64,000 nt of DNA from Reticulitermes lucifugus (GCA_026260175.1 JAKCWW010000809.1:27140-91139), one strand, 5' to 3'. Positions 12,960-24,440 are shown, counted from the first letter of the stretch. Translations and numbers: made by a program. Notes: generated by a model not told the origin, from the sequence alone.

Positions 12960-14580
12960 TGCCAATATTCTTACATGTTCCATGTCGTGCCAATTACACG
13001 CTCCTTGATTTGATTTCTGTATCAGTCTGAACCTATATGAATGCAATTATGGTCAGTTCAAGTACAGTCAGCATACTGACATGAGGACGGCTGTCGGCAT
13101 CCAGCGAAGTGAGAGATCTGCGAGGTTTGTTTCCGTGTTTATACTGCAAGACGTGTGGCGGTTTTGGACAAGTTCTAAACTTTACAGACTTCCCTACTTA
13201 TATTATCCCCCACCCCTCAGTTCCGCCGCCAACATTTATGCGCGAATCCAAACAACTTAACTGAAGTGTCCACCGTATAGTGTAAGGCTTCCTTTACTTG
13301 TTTATGGCGTGGCACACCGTTCTGACGATGTCTGAAAGAAAGAATAAGTAGCGCCTATACTGAAAAACAAAACGTGTGACAGCATGTTAAAGAGTGTGCT
13401 GATTTTGTATTGGGAATAGCAGTCTCCGTTACTGACACGTATTTGATAACTTACAATTTTATAATTCTACAGAGTCTGCAAGAAACAGATGACAGTACAA
13501 ATAACTGAAATAAAACACTCAAATTATTACATGCTTTCTTCCGACAACTCATGTAGGCCTAGGACACATCTCTAATTTCCAACCATGACACTATATGCCA
13601 GATACATTGCTTACTAACGATTAAAGGCGGATATAGGCCTGAAGGTAAATACAAGCAATTAAAATCTGTGTAAGATGCTCTTTATACACGAAACATCAGA
13701 TAAATAATTTGGCCATTTCAAATTCAGCTTCGGATTCTTACAAAGACGCGAATGATCTGATCTGATCGGAATTAAACTGCACTACATGGCACCGTTTTAA
13801 ATATGTCCTTTGCAAACAGGAAGATCGCCGCTCTGTATGGCATAGTTGAATTTTTCAGCTCCACTGTTGTATTCTGCAGTGTAGTTTACCTTTCTTTCAT
13901 TTATATCACACACTCACAAATACACAAAAGGACCCTCCGTTTCACACAAAATCATTAAAAAAACCTACTTAGGCTGTCGAAGCTCACTTCAGTAAGCGAG
14001 GGAAATTGCTTGCCTGCCTTCTCCTTCCTTGGCTGCAGCTTTTCAACTCAAAAGTCGTACATCTCCCCCCCCCCCTCAAAAAAAAAAAGGCCGATGGTGT
14101 GAAAGCTGTCGAGTTTCTGAAGTTGCACAAAGGGAAATAGCCAACACACACTACTAATGAATTCCTCGAAATAAAGTCTCAAGCTGGTGACAGGTCTTCT
14201 GGTTCATTCACGAAACCTCTGGCATTTGTTAAGAAGCCAGGTGGCATCGAAAGAAAAATAATATCTTCCCACAGTGGGGCTGCCATTGTAAATAAATACA
14301 TTTTTCACACAAGTCGTAGCACAATTTGCCAACAGAAAGAGAGCCCAAGTTAGAAGGAAAAATGAGACCATACAAAGACTTATCCTGCTGTGTAATATAC
14401 GAGTATTTGCTGATTTTCGGATGAACAAACCTGGTGGTTTGCAGCAAGTCATAACATAGACAGAAATTCATCAACAGAATGACAGTCTTTACTGGTATTA
14501 CATGCGTAGTTTTAGAACCGTGATTAATTAAAAATACTTCTCTTTAGAAGAATGACAAATGCGGAACAACTTAACAAGGT
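12960..14580. other. Intergenic, nothing recognised
   Basis: AT-rich, with a poly-C/poly-A stretch at 14063-14088. No coding signal. Confidence 0.5.
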
Positions 14581-14820
14581 CATATGGCTATAACATTCAT
14601 TCATTCATTCATTCATTCTGCAGTCTGTCTTACGACAGGTCCGTAGCCTCTTCCAAAGCGAGTTCTCCATAGTGTGCGATCTAGTGCTTCCTCCTTCAAT
14701 TTCCACTATATTCTCTTTTCCTTAAGGTCATCCAGTAGCTGCTTACGCCATCGTCCTCCTCTTCCCGTCATTTACATCCTACCCTCTAACTTTCCTTCAA
14801 TCACGTGTGTTAGAAGGCTA
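14581..14820 (-). mobile_element. LINE C-terminal tail, second LINE type, with ATTC repeat
   Basis: The - strand encodes RRGRRWRKQLLDDLKEKRIY, WKLKEEALDRTLWRTRFGRG and YGPVVRQTAE followed by a stop. This is the C-terminal tail of another non-LTR retrotransposon ORF, ending in a (GAAT)n microsatellite that is (ATTC)n on the + strand at 14588-14615. Confidence 0.7.
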
Positions 14821-15276
14821 TAACACCAGGCAAAAAATAGCCAGTAACATCAGAAACAAAACACTTTGAAACTGAGTATGGAAACTGGCAAAGCACTTCC
14901 CGTACTTACAACCTTGCTTCCTAGCCTTTACACTTACAAGAGTCCTTCCAGGTGAGAAGATGTGGGGAGCAGCTTACCTGCAAACAAAGAAACAAATGCA
15001 ATTAGGTGAAGAGCATACTCTTAAAAATAACGAATGCAGTAACATAGATTTAATTTGGAATAAACTCCAGTACGCGAAGTATTAATACGTTGTATTACAT
15101 ACAGACAGTAGGAAATACAAAACAAAGGGAGGCACCAATTGTTACATTCAACTTTTAACTCCGGGGGGTTACACTGTGCAGTTCCTGGATTTCTCTATTA
15201 AGAAAGAAGGTAAATAAACAGAAAACAAAGAACATGAAACTGGATTTTGTATTACTGATAACCTTGCTACTACAGG

Positions 15277-15556
15277 ATTTTGGTGGGGAGACCTGAAGGA
15301 AAGAGACCACTTGGAAGAACCAGGCGTAGATGGGAAGATAATAATAAAATGGATCTTGAAGAAGTGGGATGGGAGGGCGTGGACTGGATCGATATTGCTC
15401 AGGATAAGGGACAGGTGGCGCGCTCTTGTTAATGCGGTAATGAACCTTCGGGTTCCAGAAAAAGCGGGAATTTCGTGACTAGCTGAGGACCTGTTAGCTT
15501 CTCAAGAAGGACTCTAGTCCATGCAGTTAGTTAGCTAGTTAGTTAGTTAGTTAGAT
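15277..15556 (+). mobile_element. LINE reverse-transcriptase tail and 3' end
   Basis: TTGGTGGGGAGACCTGAAGG, GAACCAGGCGTAGATGGGAAG, AATAAAATGGATCTTGAAG, GGCGTGGACTGGATCGATAT, AATGAACCTTCGGGTTCC, then the non-coding 3' end with AAGAAGGACTCTAGTCCATG and a terminal (agtt)n run to 15556. Confidence 0.75.
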
Positions 15557-16499
15557 AACCTTGCTACCGATATGTTATTAAAGTAACAGAAGAGGAGGTA
15601 GGAAACAACGAAAGAATGATCCACGTTAAGAATGGAATATTTGAAATTACAGCAAATCTAAAAACTGCCACTCCAATAAACTTAATCAGTTCACACCAAC
15701 AGAACTAAAGCGTAAACGAGTAATATCTTATCTAGATCCAAACTTATCTCAGATGCATTAAACTTACTCTGACACAGACAAACTAAAGTACAGAACGAGT
15801 AGTTTCATGGGTACCTACAAAGCTTTTACTGTGACGGTATTTGTCTGTAGAACCTGCGCGGAATATAGGTCATGCAGAATAAATTATTTTCATCGCTTAA
15901 CGAAAGTAAATTGATTCAATACTATTCTCCCTATAATATTAGTTCCGTATATTTCTTCATTAATTTTTAATAGCAACTATTGTAAGTAAGTTTTCGTTGC
16001 TTAATGCTGAAGATTTATGAGCCAACAGTGAAGTTGTGACAGAAATTTGTCAATCAACAGTAAAACATTATTATGCGTTTCATGATATTGTTTTTAAGAC
16101 TGTCTTGTTTAAACTGACATCTTTCGTTCAACTGTATTCGCACATATATTATATATTCTATCTTCTCTTCAAACAAGACAGACAATGTACGTATAATGTA
16201 ATAGTGAGGCGCGTTATCGTAAATTGTTGCCGTGGAAAAGCAATATTACATACTCTGAGTGTGTGTTTGTAGCCTTAGTTATCCAGCATGCAAAGCGCAT
16301 GCGCCATATTACATTCTCATCTGTGGCCTGTCCGGCTCTACCGCATTTTGCCACATTATCTCACAAACGGCAACATTTCGGAAAAACATTATTGAGCTTA
16401 AAATGTGTGTTTTCATTTTCTCTACAAAAATTGTCTCAAACATTTCTCATTTTCATTCAGAGAGATATTATCATAAATGTACATAGGCCTTCATGCAAA

Positions 16500-16690
16500 G
16501 TATCCGTTGTTCTTGTCGGATTTTAATGAAACTTTAATTTTCTCGACAGATTTTCGAAAAATAGTCAAATATCAAATTCTACGAAAATCCGTCCAGTGGG
16601 AGCCGAGTCGTTCCATGCGGACATACAGACGGACAGATATGACGAAGCAAAGAGTCGCTTCTTCGCAATTTTGCGAACGCGCCTTAAAAG
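16500..16690 (+). repeat. Repeat with AAAATCCGTCCAGTGGGAG motif
   Basis: Contains TTTTCTCGACAGATTTTCG, AAAATCCGTCCAGTGGGAGC and GGACATACAGACGGACAGA. Related sequence occurs at 28950-29065, 40075-40235 and 50920-51000. Motifs of this type (AAAATC.GT.CAG then a GACAGACAGAC stretch) recur in arthropod transposons, but I cannot name the element. Confidence 0.45.
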
Positions 16691-16799
16691 AGATTCACAT
16701 TCCAAGGACCACAGAAAACCAATAACAGCTGACTTTTAGTAAATACAATCGTCAAAGCAAGTTCCATTTCTATTATATTCTGGACATAATTCAACTTAA

Positions 16800-16885
16800 A
16801 AGGATTACAACTCGACGCTGCGTAATATCCCAAAAGAGCGCACATCTCAACGTCATGGCGGAAGCCTGAAATCACGGATAATTCG
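16800..16885 (+). mobile_element. Tail fragment of the Penelope-type hammerhead repeat
   Basis: Contains CGCTGCGTAATATCCCAAAA and GAGCGCACATCTC, a close match to the arm tail at 41453-41488, plus GGCGGAAGCCTGAAAT as at the window start. The ribozyme-like core is missing, so this is a 5'-truncated copy. Confidence 0.5.
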
Positions 16886-16945
16886 ACTAAGCCTACTCAT
16901 CATCAGCAAGCACTATTTACTCATGCAATAAAATTGCTACCGTTA

Positions 16946-17214
16946 CAGACTACTCGGTATGGGCTCGACGGTCCGGGGATCGCATTTCAGTAGGGGCGAG
17001 ATTTTCTGCACCCGTCCAGACCGGCCCTGGGGCCCACCTAGCCACCTATACAATGGGTACCGGGTCATTCCCGGGGGTAAAGCGGCCGGGGCGTGGCGTT
17101 AACCACCCACCCTCACTAACACCGAGGTTTAAGAAAGATTAAAGCTATAACTTTAGCACCCCTCTGTGCCTTCATGGCAGGTTATAGAGTGAACTTTACT
17201 TTTGCCGTTACAGC
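16946..17214 (+). mobile_element. SINE-A copy (tRNA-headed)
   Basis: Body well preserved: GACGGTCCGGGGATCGCATT (B-box region), CCCGTCCAGACCGGCCCTGG, ACAATGGGTACCGGGTC, GGGGGTAAAGCGGCCGGGG, then GCCTTCATGGCAGGTTATAG and a TTTAC tail. The A-box segment is only partly kept. Confidence 0.75.
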
Positions 17215-18160
17215 TCTTAGTTCTGAGTCTCCATGACTCACTGCTCCTTTATCAGTGTAAGATGTGTGTACCTGGAAGAGTTCAAACTTGGGGTGTTACT
17301 ATTGTCTTTGAAAAAACTGTCACGTACTTGTAAAAATATGAGCCACATTTCCTTCCGGTGGAAACAAAGGAATGAACCTTATCTATTTATGATGTACACC
17401 TCACCCGAAGCAACTAGACATATACATGAGTCACACACAACAAGATAGCAGGTAGGCGGCTAGGTGGTTAGCCTTTCTGGGCAGACCGCACCGCCTTTGT
17501 TTGAAGCACAGAAGCACAGACCGGAAGTTGGCTTCTTAGTGGGGGTTTTGACTGACTTGTTGAACTCGATCATAAAAGATCCGCCCATCTTTGTTATAGA
17601 TTTGTACTTCTGTAAAGCATGTGACAATGAATCCCTTCTGCGTGAATTAGGGTGACGTGAAAATATAAGGCATTCAGTGCTTATAACGATCCTGTCTCAG
17701 GATAATGGCTTAACCCCAAAGACAAACAGCACCATGAGAGTAACGAGTACTACGAGTTAGCCAAGATGTTCAGAAGTTTCAGGAAACGCAATTTATTCCC
17801 AGTCCACATAAACGCGGACTAAAACCTTATACCATCTTGGTCTGTGAACCCTGCTCAAGAAGTCACAAGCTTTTCTGGGGTAAGAATTCAGTATACACCT
17901 ACAACAAAAGAAGTCAACTCTCATCTAACTGTATCGTGAAGAAAAGATGCAATCAACACCAATTAACGCTACAAGGACTGTCCCACCCTCCCAACACACA
18001 CACACACATATAAATAAATAAATAAATATACATATACACGTATACACATACATATCTTTATCAATGACATTAAACAGAATTGTATTAACATTCAGGTACA
18101 ACTGCTTTTACCTCAAACAAATAGACCGATGTATTCAATATATTTAGCCTTTACAAGCAA
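17215..18160. other. Intergenic, simple repeats only
   Basis: A CA run and an AAAT/ATAC-rich stretch at 17995-18055. Otherwise nothing recognised. Confidence 0.5.
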
Positions 18161-18380
18161 CGTTCTACCAGACGTTACGCTCTCAAGGCGGTGTTTGGGA
18201 TATGACGCCGTGTCAACTGGTAAATAGTTGCCGACGATTCCAAGGAGCTTGCTGTCTTCGTCTTCGGGTGGTCCAAGAAGAGTTACTGAACTAATTTGAC
18301 GACGGATTAGACCACTCCGAAGACGGAAGCAGCAAGCTCCTCCGAAATGTATCAAATCAGCAACCGACAAGGGGTCATAA
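18160..18380. mobile_element. Inverted pair of hammerhead-like repeats, second sequence family
   Basis: Arms 18241-18273 and 18310-18344 are imperfect inverted copies around AAGCTCCTCCGAAATG. The arrangement (GAAGAC, hairpin, CCGAAA) parallels the Penelope-type motif. The outer sequence includes GATATGACGCCGTGTC, related to GGCGTCATATCCCAGACG near 56754. Confidence 0.5.
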
Positions 18381-18428
18381 TCCACAAGACTGGAATATTC
18401 AAATGGCGTTCAAAGGAGTATATTCACA

Positions 18429-18577
18429 TTATAACAGGCCCAGAAGGCCCACAGGAGGAGTAGATGTATAGCACTATTTTTTCTTTAACCTCGGATTTAG
18501 AAGAGGGGGGGGGGTCAACGCCACGCCCTGGCCCCTTTACCCCCGGCAAAGAGACCCGGTACTTATTATATGGGGCA
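18429..18577 (-). mobile_element. SINE-A copy, 5' truncated
   Basis: Reverse-oriented SINE-A from its 3' end (TAACAGGCCCAGAAGGCCC) through CAACGCCACGCCCTGGCCCC to the GGTACTTATTATATGGGG position. The tRNA-like head is missing. Confidence 0.65.
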
Positions 18578-18835
18578 GGGTGTACAGACAGAAAACAAGA
18601 CCACAAAGATTCATCCCCTACAATGCCAGGCAGAGCAGGCGCCTGAACCTGCGTCAAATTAAGGAAGTGAATCCGGACCAGATCCCGTGGTGGGCTTCAG
18701 TAAAGACTGTAATGAACAAAGGGTTCCAGGCGTATGTAGGCCCTGAAGGAAAAAAACAAAATATAAACCAGCCGCCCACCAAATATTAAGGAATGAAACT
18801 TGTTTTGTATCCGTGTCTGGGTAAAACTTACCCAT

Positions 18836-19125
18836 TCACCCGCAGACAAGAACATATCAGAGTCATAACAGGGTGCTGAGGAGGGTATTTGGAAACAGGA
18901 GGAAGTAGCAGGCGGATATGGAGCATCTCATAATAGTAAGGTTTAGATAGGCGGGAAGTGTAGCACGCATCGGACAGATGACAACTACTTCAAAATTTCA
19001 GTAGGAAAACGCGAGGAAAATAAACCGCAAGAGATACCTAAAGGTACAATGGAAGATAATATTAAAATGGATGTGAAATAAAATATAAGGTGTGAAGATG
19101 ACTAGCCTCATCTCTCTCAGGACAG
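18836..19125 (+). mobile_element. LINE reverse-transcriptase tail, decayed
   Basis: GGTGCTGAGGAGGGTATTTGG (VLRRVFG), CAGGCGGATATGGAGC, GAAGTGTAGCACGCATC (HVARM-like), AGATAATATTAAAATGGATG and CTCAGGACAGGAACCACTGG follow the LINE tail order over a longer stretch than most copies. Confidence 0.6.
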
Positions 19126-19601
19126 GAACCACTGGCAGTCTTCTGAACACTGTTTCATAACGGCGGTGAATGTCCTGACAAGCTGCGCGACTAAAAGCTT
19201 ATCGCAAAGAACTTTTCGCCTTGGAGTCGGTTCGAATTGCAACGTTCTACAGGGCCTAATCCGTGAAGATGAAGAAGAGGATAAACAATTAAGGTCGTCA
19301 CCTCTCTTGAACACCCATTCTCAAATAACTCTTCATCACACTACCGCACCAACAGCAGCTAGTATTTCATAAAAATCACTTCCAGGTATATTCTCCCTCC
19401 CAATCTGGATCTTTCAAGTGACATTTGCTAAGATTTTAATCAATCTATGCGTTCCTCCTTAATAGCAGTTGAGTCAACGCTTCACGTGCCTTTTTGTTTT
19501 CCCCAAGTGGATCTTTCTTACGGCACTCGTATATCTATCAAAGAAGGGAAAATAATTTATGTATCTTGAACTAACGTTTTAAGTAGTAAATGAAGAAGAT
19601 G

Positions 19602-19790
19602 CCGACCCCGGTGGACGCGCGGTCTAAGGCGCAGCTCTACGGCCGCTCGCTTGCTGGGATTGCGGGTTCGAATTCCGCCGCGGACATGGATGTCTGTCTC
19701 TTGTGAATGCTGTGTGTTGTATGGTAGAGGTCTCTGCGACGGGCCCTCGCCCCTCTACCGAGTGTGGTGTGTCTGTGTGTGATCTCGAAC
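19602..19790 (+). mobile_element. SINE-C copy (tRNA-headed)
   Basis: GCGCGGTCTAAGGCGCAGC (A box of a Leu/Ser-like tRNA), GGCCGCTCGCTTGCTGGG, TTGCGGGTTCGAATTCCGCC (B box), GGACATGGATGTCTGTCTC, TGTGAATGCTGTGTGTTGT, GTAGAGGTCTCTGCGACGGG and a GTGTGTCTGTGTGTGATC end. Confidence 0.8.
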
Positions 19791-19794
19791 GGGT

Positions 19795-19912
19795 TTACTA
19801 GTTGCGTCCCTAGGTCACTTTTCAGATAAGGGCTGCGTATCAGTTGCGTCCCACGCTGCTGAGTATCAGGGTATTAGTTGCGTCCCGCGGTCAGTTTTCA
19901 GGTAAAACAGAT
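19795..19912 (+). repeat. Three copies of an AGTTGCGTCCC repeat
   Basis: AGTTGCGTCCC occurs at about 19800, 19842 and 19877, twice followed by GGTCA(C/G)TTTTCAG. It directly follows the SINE-C copy. Inverted copies sit at 21605-21660. Confidence 0.6.
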
Positions 19913-19914
19913 GT

Positions 19915-21243
19915 GCACCAGGCTGCTGAAGGAAAACCGAACGGCTCTAGTGTCGAATCGGGTTCAGAGTACCTTGGTTCGATGTCCGTCTGCGACGCTG
20001 TACAGTGGATCAAATTAAGCGAGACCTGGCCAAAACTCCAATTATTCGACTTCCACAAAATGCTTAAAAATCTATTTGAGGGGCAAAAGAAAATTCCCAG
20101 GGTAAATAAAATACACGTTTTATGACAATTGGGGTGGATTTCTTTTCGGTACAGGCAAACAAACGGAGAGTTTTTAGTAGCAGCGGTTTGGAAAGATACT
20201 TTGTACACAAACTCTGGTAGTGGTGTTGTTAATTATTTTCAAAGAGACAATTTAATTTATTAAGTGAATTGATTATGGAGCAGAGAAATGAAGTTAAGTA
20301 TTGCGTGAATTAATTAAAAACGTAATATTTCATGAAAAATAAATACTTCTATATCAATTTATATTATGCTAATTTTTTTTGTTGCATAAAATTTGAAGTT
20401 CATTATTTACATAGAGCTGCAAAATTGATCTGAGCCGTTTGTTACATTTTTGTTAGCTTTAAGCTTTATAATAATAATAATTATTATTATTATTATTATT
20501 ACTATTATGCAAAAAATTAGCTGCTAATACGTGCTACTCTGCAAGTTATTAATGAATGCATAAAGTAGTGTCATGACTTACAGAATTTGATCATGCGATT
20601 TGACATGTAATCTACCATTCTGAGTGCCCACCGTCGATTTTAATAAACAGTTAGTAGAGTGTACCTAACAAAGCTCACACATTATGTACGTTACGTGTAT
20701 AAATATATACTTTACATTCCTATACATATACGTATATATTTATTGTTCTATAATAAGCTCTGAAACAATTTCGCACAATTATTTACAGATGAATACAAAT
20801 TTAAAGCACAAGGAATTTTTTAAGCTTTGGACACAAAGTAAAGGCAAGCACAGAAACATAAAGAGCGAATACATTCAAATACAGTCATAGGGATGTACAT
20901 ATATTTTTGTTTTTCATTAAGAATCTGGATACCATTTGTACATTTATTTTATAAAAATAAACCGATATTAATTAAACAGTAACTGCTTTATTTTCAATTT
21001 TCAATCAGCTTTTTATTCTCAGTTTTGTTAATGTAATCATAATTATTATTTTACAGGACTCTTTGAGCTTGAAGAAATTTCTCCGAGTGCATTAAGAGAT
21101 ATTCGTCAGAATATATCTCGTGTTTGTGGTGCAGTTTTTGAAAAGATTGATTGATGAAAGATGAAACCAACAGTATTTTGTATCAAAGAGCGAAGAATAT
21201 TTGGAGCAAGAAATCAATTTACACAATAAAGTTATTGCCAAAT
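19915..21243. other. Intergenic between inverted AGTTGCGTCCC repeats
   Basis: Very AT-rich from 20200 to 21060. No gene or transposon coding remnant seen. Confidence 0.45.
20469..20507. repeat. (ATA)n/(ATT)n microsatellite, self-complementary
   Basis: A run of ATA units passes into ATT units, so the two halves can pair as a hairpin. Confidence 0.85.
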
Positions 21244-21428
21244 CAAGAAGTGGGATGGGGGGCATGGATTGGATTGATATGGCTCAGGATAGGGACAGGA
21301 GGCGAGCTGTTGTAAGTGCGGTAATGAACCTTCGGGTTCCATAAAACGCGGAGAATTTCTTGACTAGCTGACGACCTGTTAGCTTCTCAAGAAGGACTCT
21401 GCTCCATGGAGTTAGTTAGTTAGTTATT
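21244..21428 (+). mobile_element. LINE 3' end
   Basis: AGAAGTGGGATGGGGGGCAT, GGATTGATATGGCTCAGGAT, GCGGTAATGAACCTTCGGG, GAATTTCTTGACTAGCTGACG and GAAGGACTCTGCTCCATGG, ending in a gttagttagtta run. 5' truncated within the ORF tail. Confidence 0.75.
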
Positions 21429-21479
21429 GCCAAAACATACGAAACAGATTACGAAATGTCATGTATTTCAGGTATACGT

Positions 21480-21725
21480 GGTCGTCGAAAACCTAGACGT
21501 TGGGTGGTGTGTGTGTGATGTCCCTCGCTGCGCTGCGGGTTCGCTTCCCGGTCTGTTCGGGAGGTTTGGGCGGTTCTCTGTATGATACACTTGAAGCAGA
21601 CACCTTGGGACGCAACTGATACGCTTTTCTGACCGCGAGACGCAACTCGTACGTCTCGGCTCTCGAAACCTCAACGACGAGACGACCTACGCCCGGTTAG
21701 GGCTGTTGCGCCACCGGGGGGGGGA
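21480..21725 (-). mobile_element. Unclassified GC-rich element with tRNA-like head
   Basis: On the - strand: GGTGGCGCAACAGCCCTAAC (A-box-like), then two AGTTGCGTC(C/T)C units with GCGGTCAG, then GGGAAGCGAACCCGCAGCGC (B-box-like). It is much more GC-rich than its surroundings. It looks like a SINE or a composite of the repeat at 19795-19912 but I do not recognise the family. Confidence 0.4.
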
Positions 21726-22012
21726 CCAAGAAGATAAAATGTGACATCTGAGGTTCTCACGCTAGTGGCTATGAAGATTTCTGTCTTTTACGATATAATG
21801 CCATGAAGTGGTGGATATGCACCGAAGTTTCAGAAGATCCTACCTCCATCACAAGGTAGATAAAAAGAAAAATTTTAAAGATTAATCTAATAATAATAAT
21901 ATATTCTACTCGTATTATGCTGGAAAATGCACCACAAAACTGAAAAGTTATTTTTCTCATCCACCAAACACAAAAGAAAGTCATCATCATAATTTTGAGG
22001 GTCTGGTGTTAC

Positions 22013-22084
22013 GTACATCGTAATTGACAGTAATTTACAGTAGTATACTACTAGTACTGACAATTACTGTCAATTACGATGTAC
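22013..22084. repeat. 72-bp near-perfect palindrome
   Basis: GTACATCGTAATTGACAGTAA at the left is repeated inverted as TTACTGTCAATTACGATGTAC at the right, with a 30-bp middle that itself contains GTAGTATACTAC. It would fold as a long hairpin or cruciform. Not linked to any element family recognised here. Confidence 0.8.
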
Positions 22085-22179
22085 GTGTTACCGATTTTAA
22101 GCTTACGCGCTGATTCACTGTTAATATTGATTTTCTTCTGGAGTTTTGGAACCGTAATTAAGTGGGATGTGTTGGTGAT

Positions 22180-22320
22180 AATTTTAAGGAACATGCTGCC
22201 CCCCTCTTCAGAGTCAAGGTGTATAGGATGAATTATAAGATGACGCAAGTAGAATGTTCGTCCGAAACGTCGGCAACACAGCCGACTTCCATATGACGTC
22301 AGAACTCCAACATAAGACAA
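22180..22320 (+). mobile_element. Single hammerhead-like repeat half
   Basis: TTCGTCCGAAACGTCGGC at 22257-22274 matches the GAAACGTCGG half of the Penelope-type motif. No convincing CUGANGA box or inverted partner was found, so it is a partial copy. Confidence 0.4.
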
Positions 22321-22812
22321 GATTAATGGTGGTAGGACCGTTGGCTTCTATTAAATGCACACAAATAAAATATCACTTTCACGTTCATATTGTCGTCAGT
22401 AGTAAATATTCACTTCTTCTATAAACACAACAGTTGTAGTAATTTCCCACTAGTCAGCGCAATTTCTCACTCAGTGTAGCGAAGTAGCTTGACAGCTGTA
22501 TTTGTGAAGAAATAACACAGTCGTACTTCAGTTCTGCGACTAATGGATGGTTTGGGTAAGGACGTTTTTTACTGTTGTTATTGATCTTGTTATCCTTCTT
22601 GTTTTTACATTTAATATTGTTATTCTTAGTTTCACTATAACTTGTACTCATGTATTATTTACATAAAACTTATTTCTTTGTTTTTTCCATATGTGTTCTG
22701 GGTTATTGTTTTTTTTTTGTTATTTTGTGCATGTGTGTGATCTTACCGATATTGGCATTTAGCTGGTCATTCAGCATCTTAATAAACAGCAACTGAATTG
22801 AGCTGAAATTAT

Positions 22813-22862
22813 ATTATTATTAGTAGTAGTAGTAGTAGTAGTAGTAGCTGTAGTAGTAGTAC
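22813..22862. repeat. (TAG)n microsatellite
   Basis: About sixteen TAG units with one CTG interruption. Confidence 0.85.
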
Positions 22863-22989
22863 ACTGTTCTGTATAGGCAGGCTACGCGTAAAATTTGTCC
22901 GATGTGTTCCATACTCATAAAGTTTTGAAAAAACGACGCGCTGCCATGGTTTTCCAGGTCGCTTTAGAATGCCACCATGACGAGGGTCC

Positions 22990-23135
22990 ATGATGGTTAT
23001 AAGACAAAGGAACTGAATGGCACATCAGCTCCTCGCACATGCTGATGACATTTGTTTATTTGGCGACAAACGTGCCATACACAGAAGCACAGAAACACTG
23101 TTAGACACTAATGTCGAACAGGGTGGTCGCGACAT
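22990..23135 (+). mobile_element. LINE reverse-transcriptase catalytic-motif fragment
   Basis: One frame reads ELNGTHQLLAHADDICLFGD, K, then a decayed STETLLDTN. This is the palm-domain [FY]xDD motif of a non-LTR reverse transcriptase (HADD here for the usual YADD) with its flanks L-N-G-T-H-Q-L-L and N-T-E-x-L-L. It is the only fragment in the window from the catalytic part of the enzyme rather than its tail. Confidence 0.7.
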
Positions 23136-23540
23136 CCACAGGTTGTACTGCTATTTACTGCTCGGGCAATGTGACCGTATGTTCGAATACAATTCGAGGC
23201 GTGGATGAATATCTCCGTATTTCTTTTTTTTTTTTGTATGTGTTGTCCTGTGTACGTAGAGAATTTGCGGCGGGCCGATCCACCGTCCAAGGAATCCTAC
23301 CAAATGTCTATAAACAAGTGTAGAAACCTATAAAATGGAAGGTCTTCGATCGCATTGGCCTGTAGGCACCACTTAAACACACAGGAAAGTAAGTGGATCT
23401 ATATATCAATGTATCAGCACCAAAAAGGGGGGCAAACATAAAACATGACTAAATAACGCATTATATTCACCGTGCATCATCATAACAAATCACAATATTA
23501 AAACCAACATATGCACTGTAGTTTCATACACAGTCAATTG

Positions 23541-23582
23541 CCCCTACATATGTTTCGGCTTCAAGAAGCCATCATCAGGGGG
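23541..23582 (-). ncRNA. Hammerhead-ribozyme-like motif, left arm of the Penelope-like element
   Basis: On the - strand: CCCC (helix I), CTGATGA, an extra T, GGCTT-CTTG-AAGCC (perfect 5-bp helix II with tetraloop), GAA, then ACATATGT (3-bp helix III with a TA loop), A as the cleavage-site base, and GGGG closing helix I. Every core position of a type I hammerhead is present except that one T is inserted between the CUGANGA box and helix II. Very short helix III hammerheads are known to act as dimers. Activity is not shown by sequence alone. Confidence 0.7.
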
Positions 23583-24150
23583 TCCCAAGTTTACACGTAC
23601 TACANNNCCATTAGTTCATCTAATAACGTCTCTTATATCACACATAATGCCAGTATTTAAGCATATAAAATCCTGGGAATAGTTGCGTATTTATGCTATA
23701 TGTATATATATAAAATGTTAAAAAGTTTAAAAAGTTTTTAAGATTATATTTATATATGTTTGTTTGAAATTCATGATAGTCTTGTCTTTAGTGTACGGAA
23801 TATCCAAGTAAAGTTGAGCATATCCTGTAAAATATGAGCGGATATCAGCACTGTAGTATTTTATATCAAGCACGGTATCATAAAGAATATATATAGAGAG
23901 AAAGGAGCTATAATTTGAATGACATGCGTGTATTATGTTGTTACGTGTCCTGTGTTGTGATTTGTATTGACTGGTTGTGCAATGGTTGTATTGTGGGTGA
24001 CTGTATAGAGTTGAACGCATGCGTGTTGTGAGTGGTAGGGGTAATAAACTTGAATAGGGGGTTTTTCTCTCCAGGATTTTGTTCGTTTATCAATGTTCCT
24101 TTTTGATAGTATATTAGTATATAAAGATTCTCTAAAATATTCATGTGCCA

Positions 24151-24440
24151 TCATTTTTTACAAGTTTTTAATAACTCCATGGTGGACTGCAAAGGGCCGT
24201 ATTCATGTTTGTTATTCAAGATGTGTAATGCATCAGCTGATATAGGTTCATTAGTTCTTATATATCTATGATGTTCTATGAAACGTGTTTTCAGGCTATG
24301 TCCGGTTTGACCAACATATTGCTTATTGCATGTATTGCATCTTATACTGTATATGCCACTATTTGTTTACATGTCAAGATTTCTTTTGTGTGTTTTTAGT
24401 AAGTTATGTGTTGTATTACTAACTTGATATGTGATGCGTA
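24151..24440 (-). pseudogene. GIY-YIG endonuclease domain remnant of a Penelope-like element
   Basis: Reading the - strand from about 24440, one frame gives 23 codons, a stop (TAA at 24367-24369), then an open stretch from 24366 to a TGA at 24151-24153. The open part contains S-G-I-Y, then C-N-T-C-N-K, then Q-Y-V-G-Q-T, followed by a conserved R-F-I-E-H-H block. These are the GIY and YIG motifs and the catalytic arginine region of GIY-YIG nucleases fused to Penelope reverse transcriptases. The residues upstream of the TAA also read as element-derived, so the stop looks like a point mutation in a once-continuous frame. No reverse-transcriptase motif is left upstream. Confidence 0.82.
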
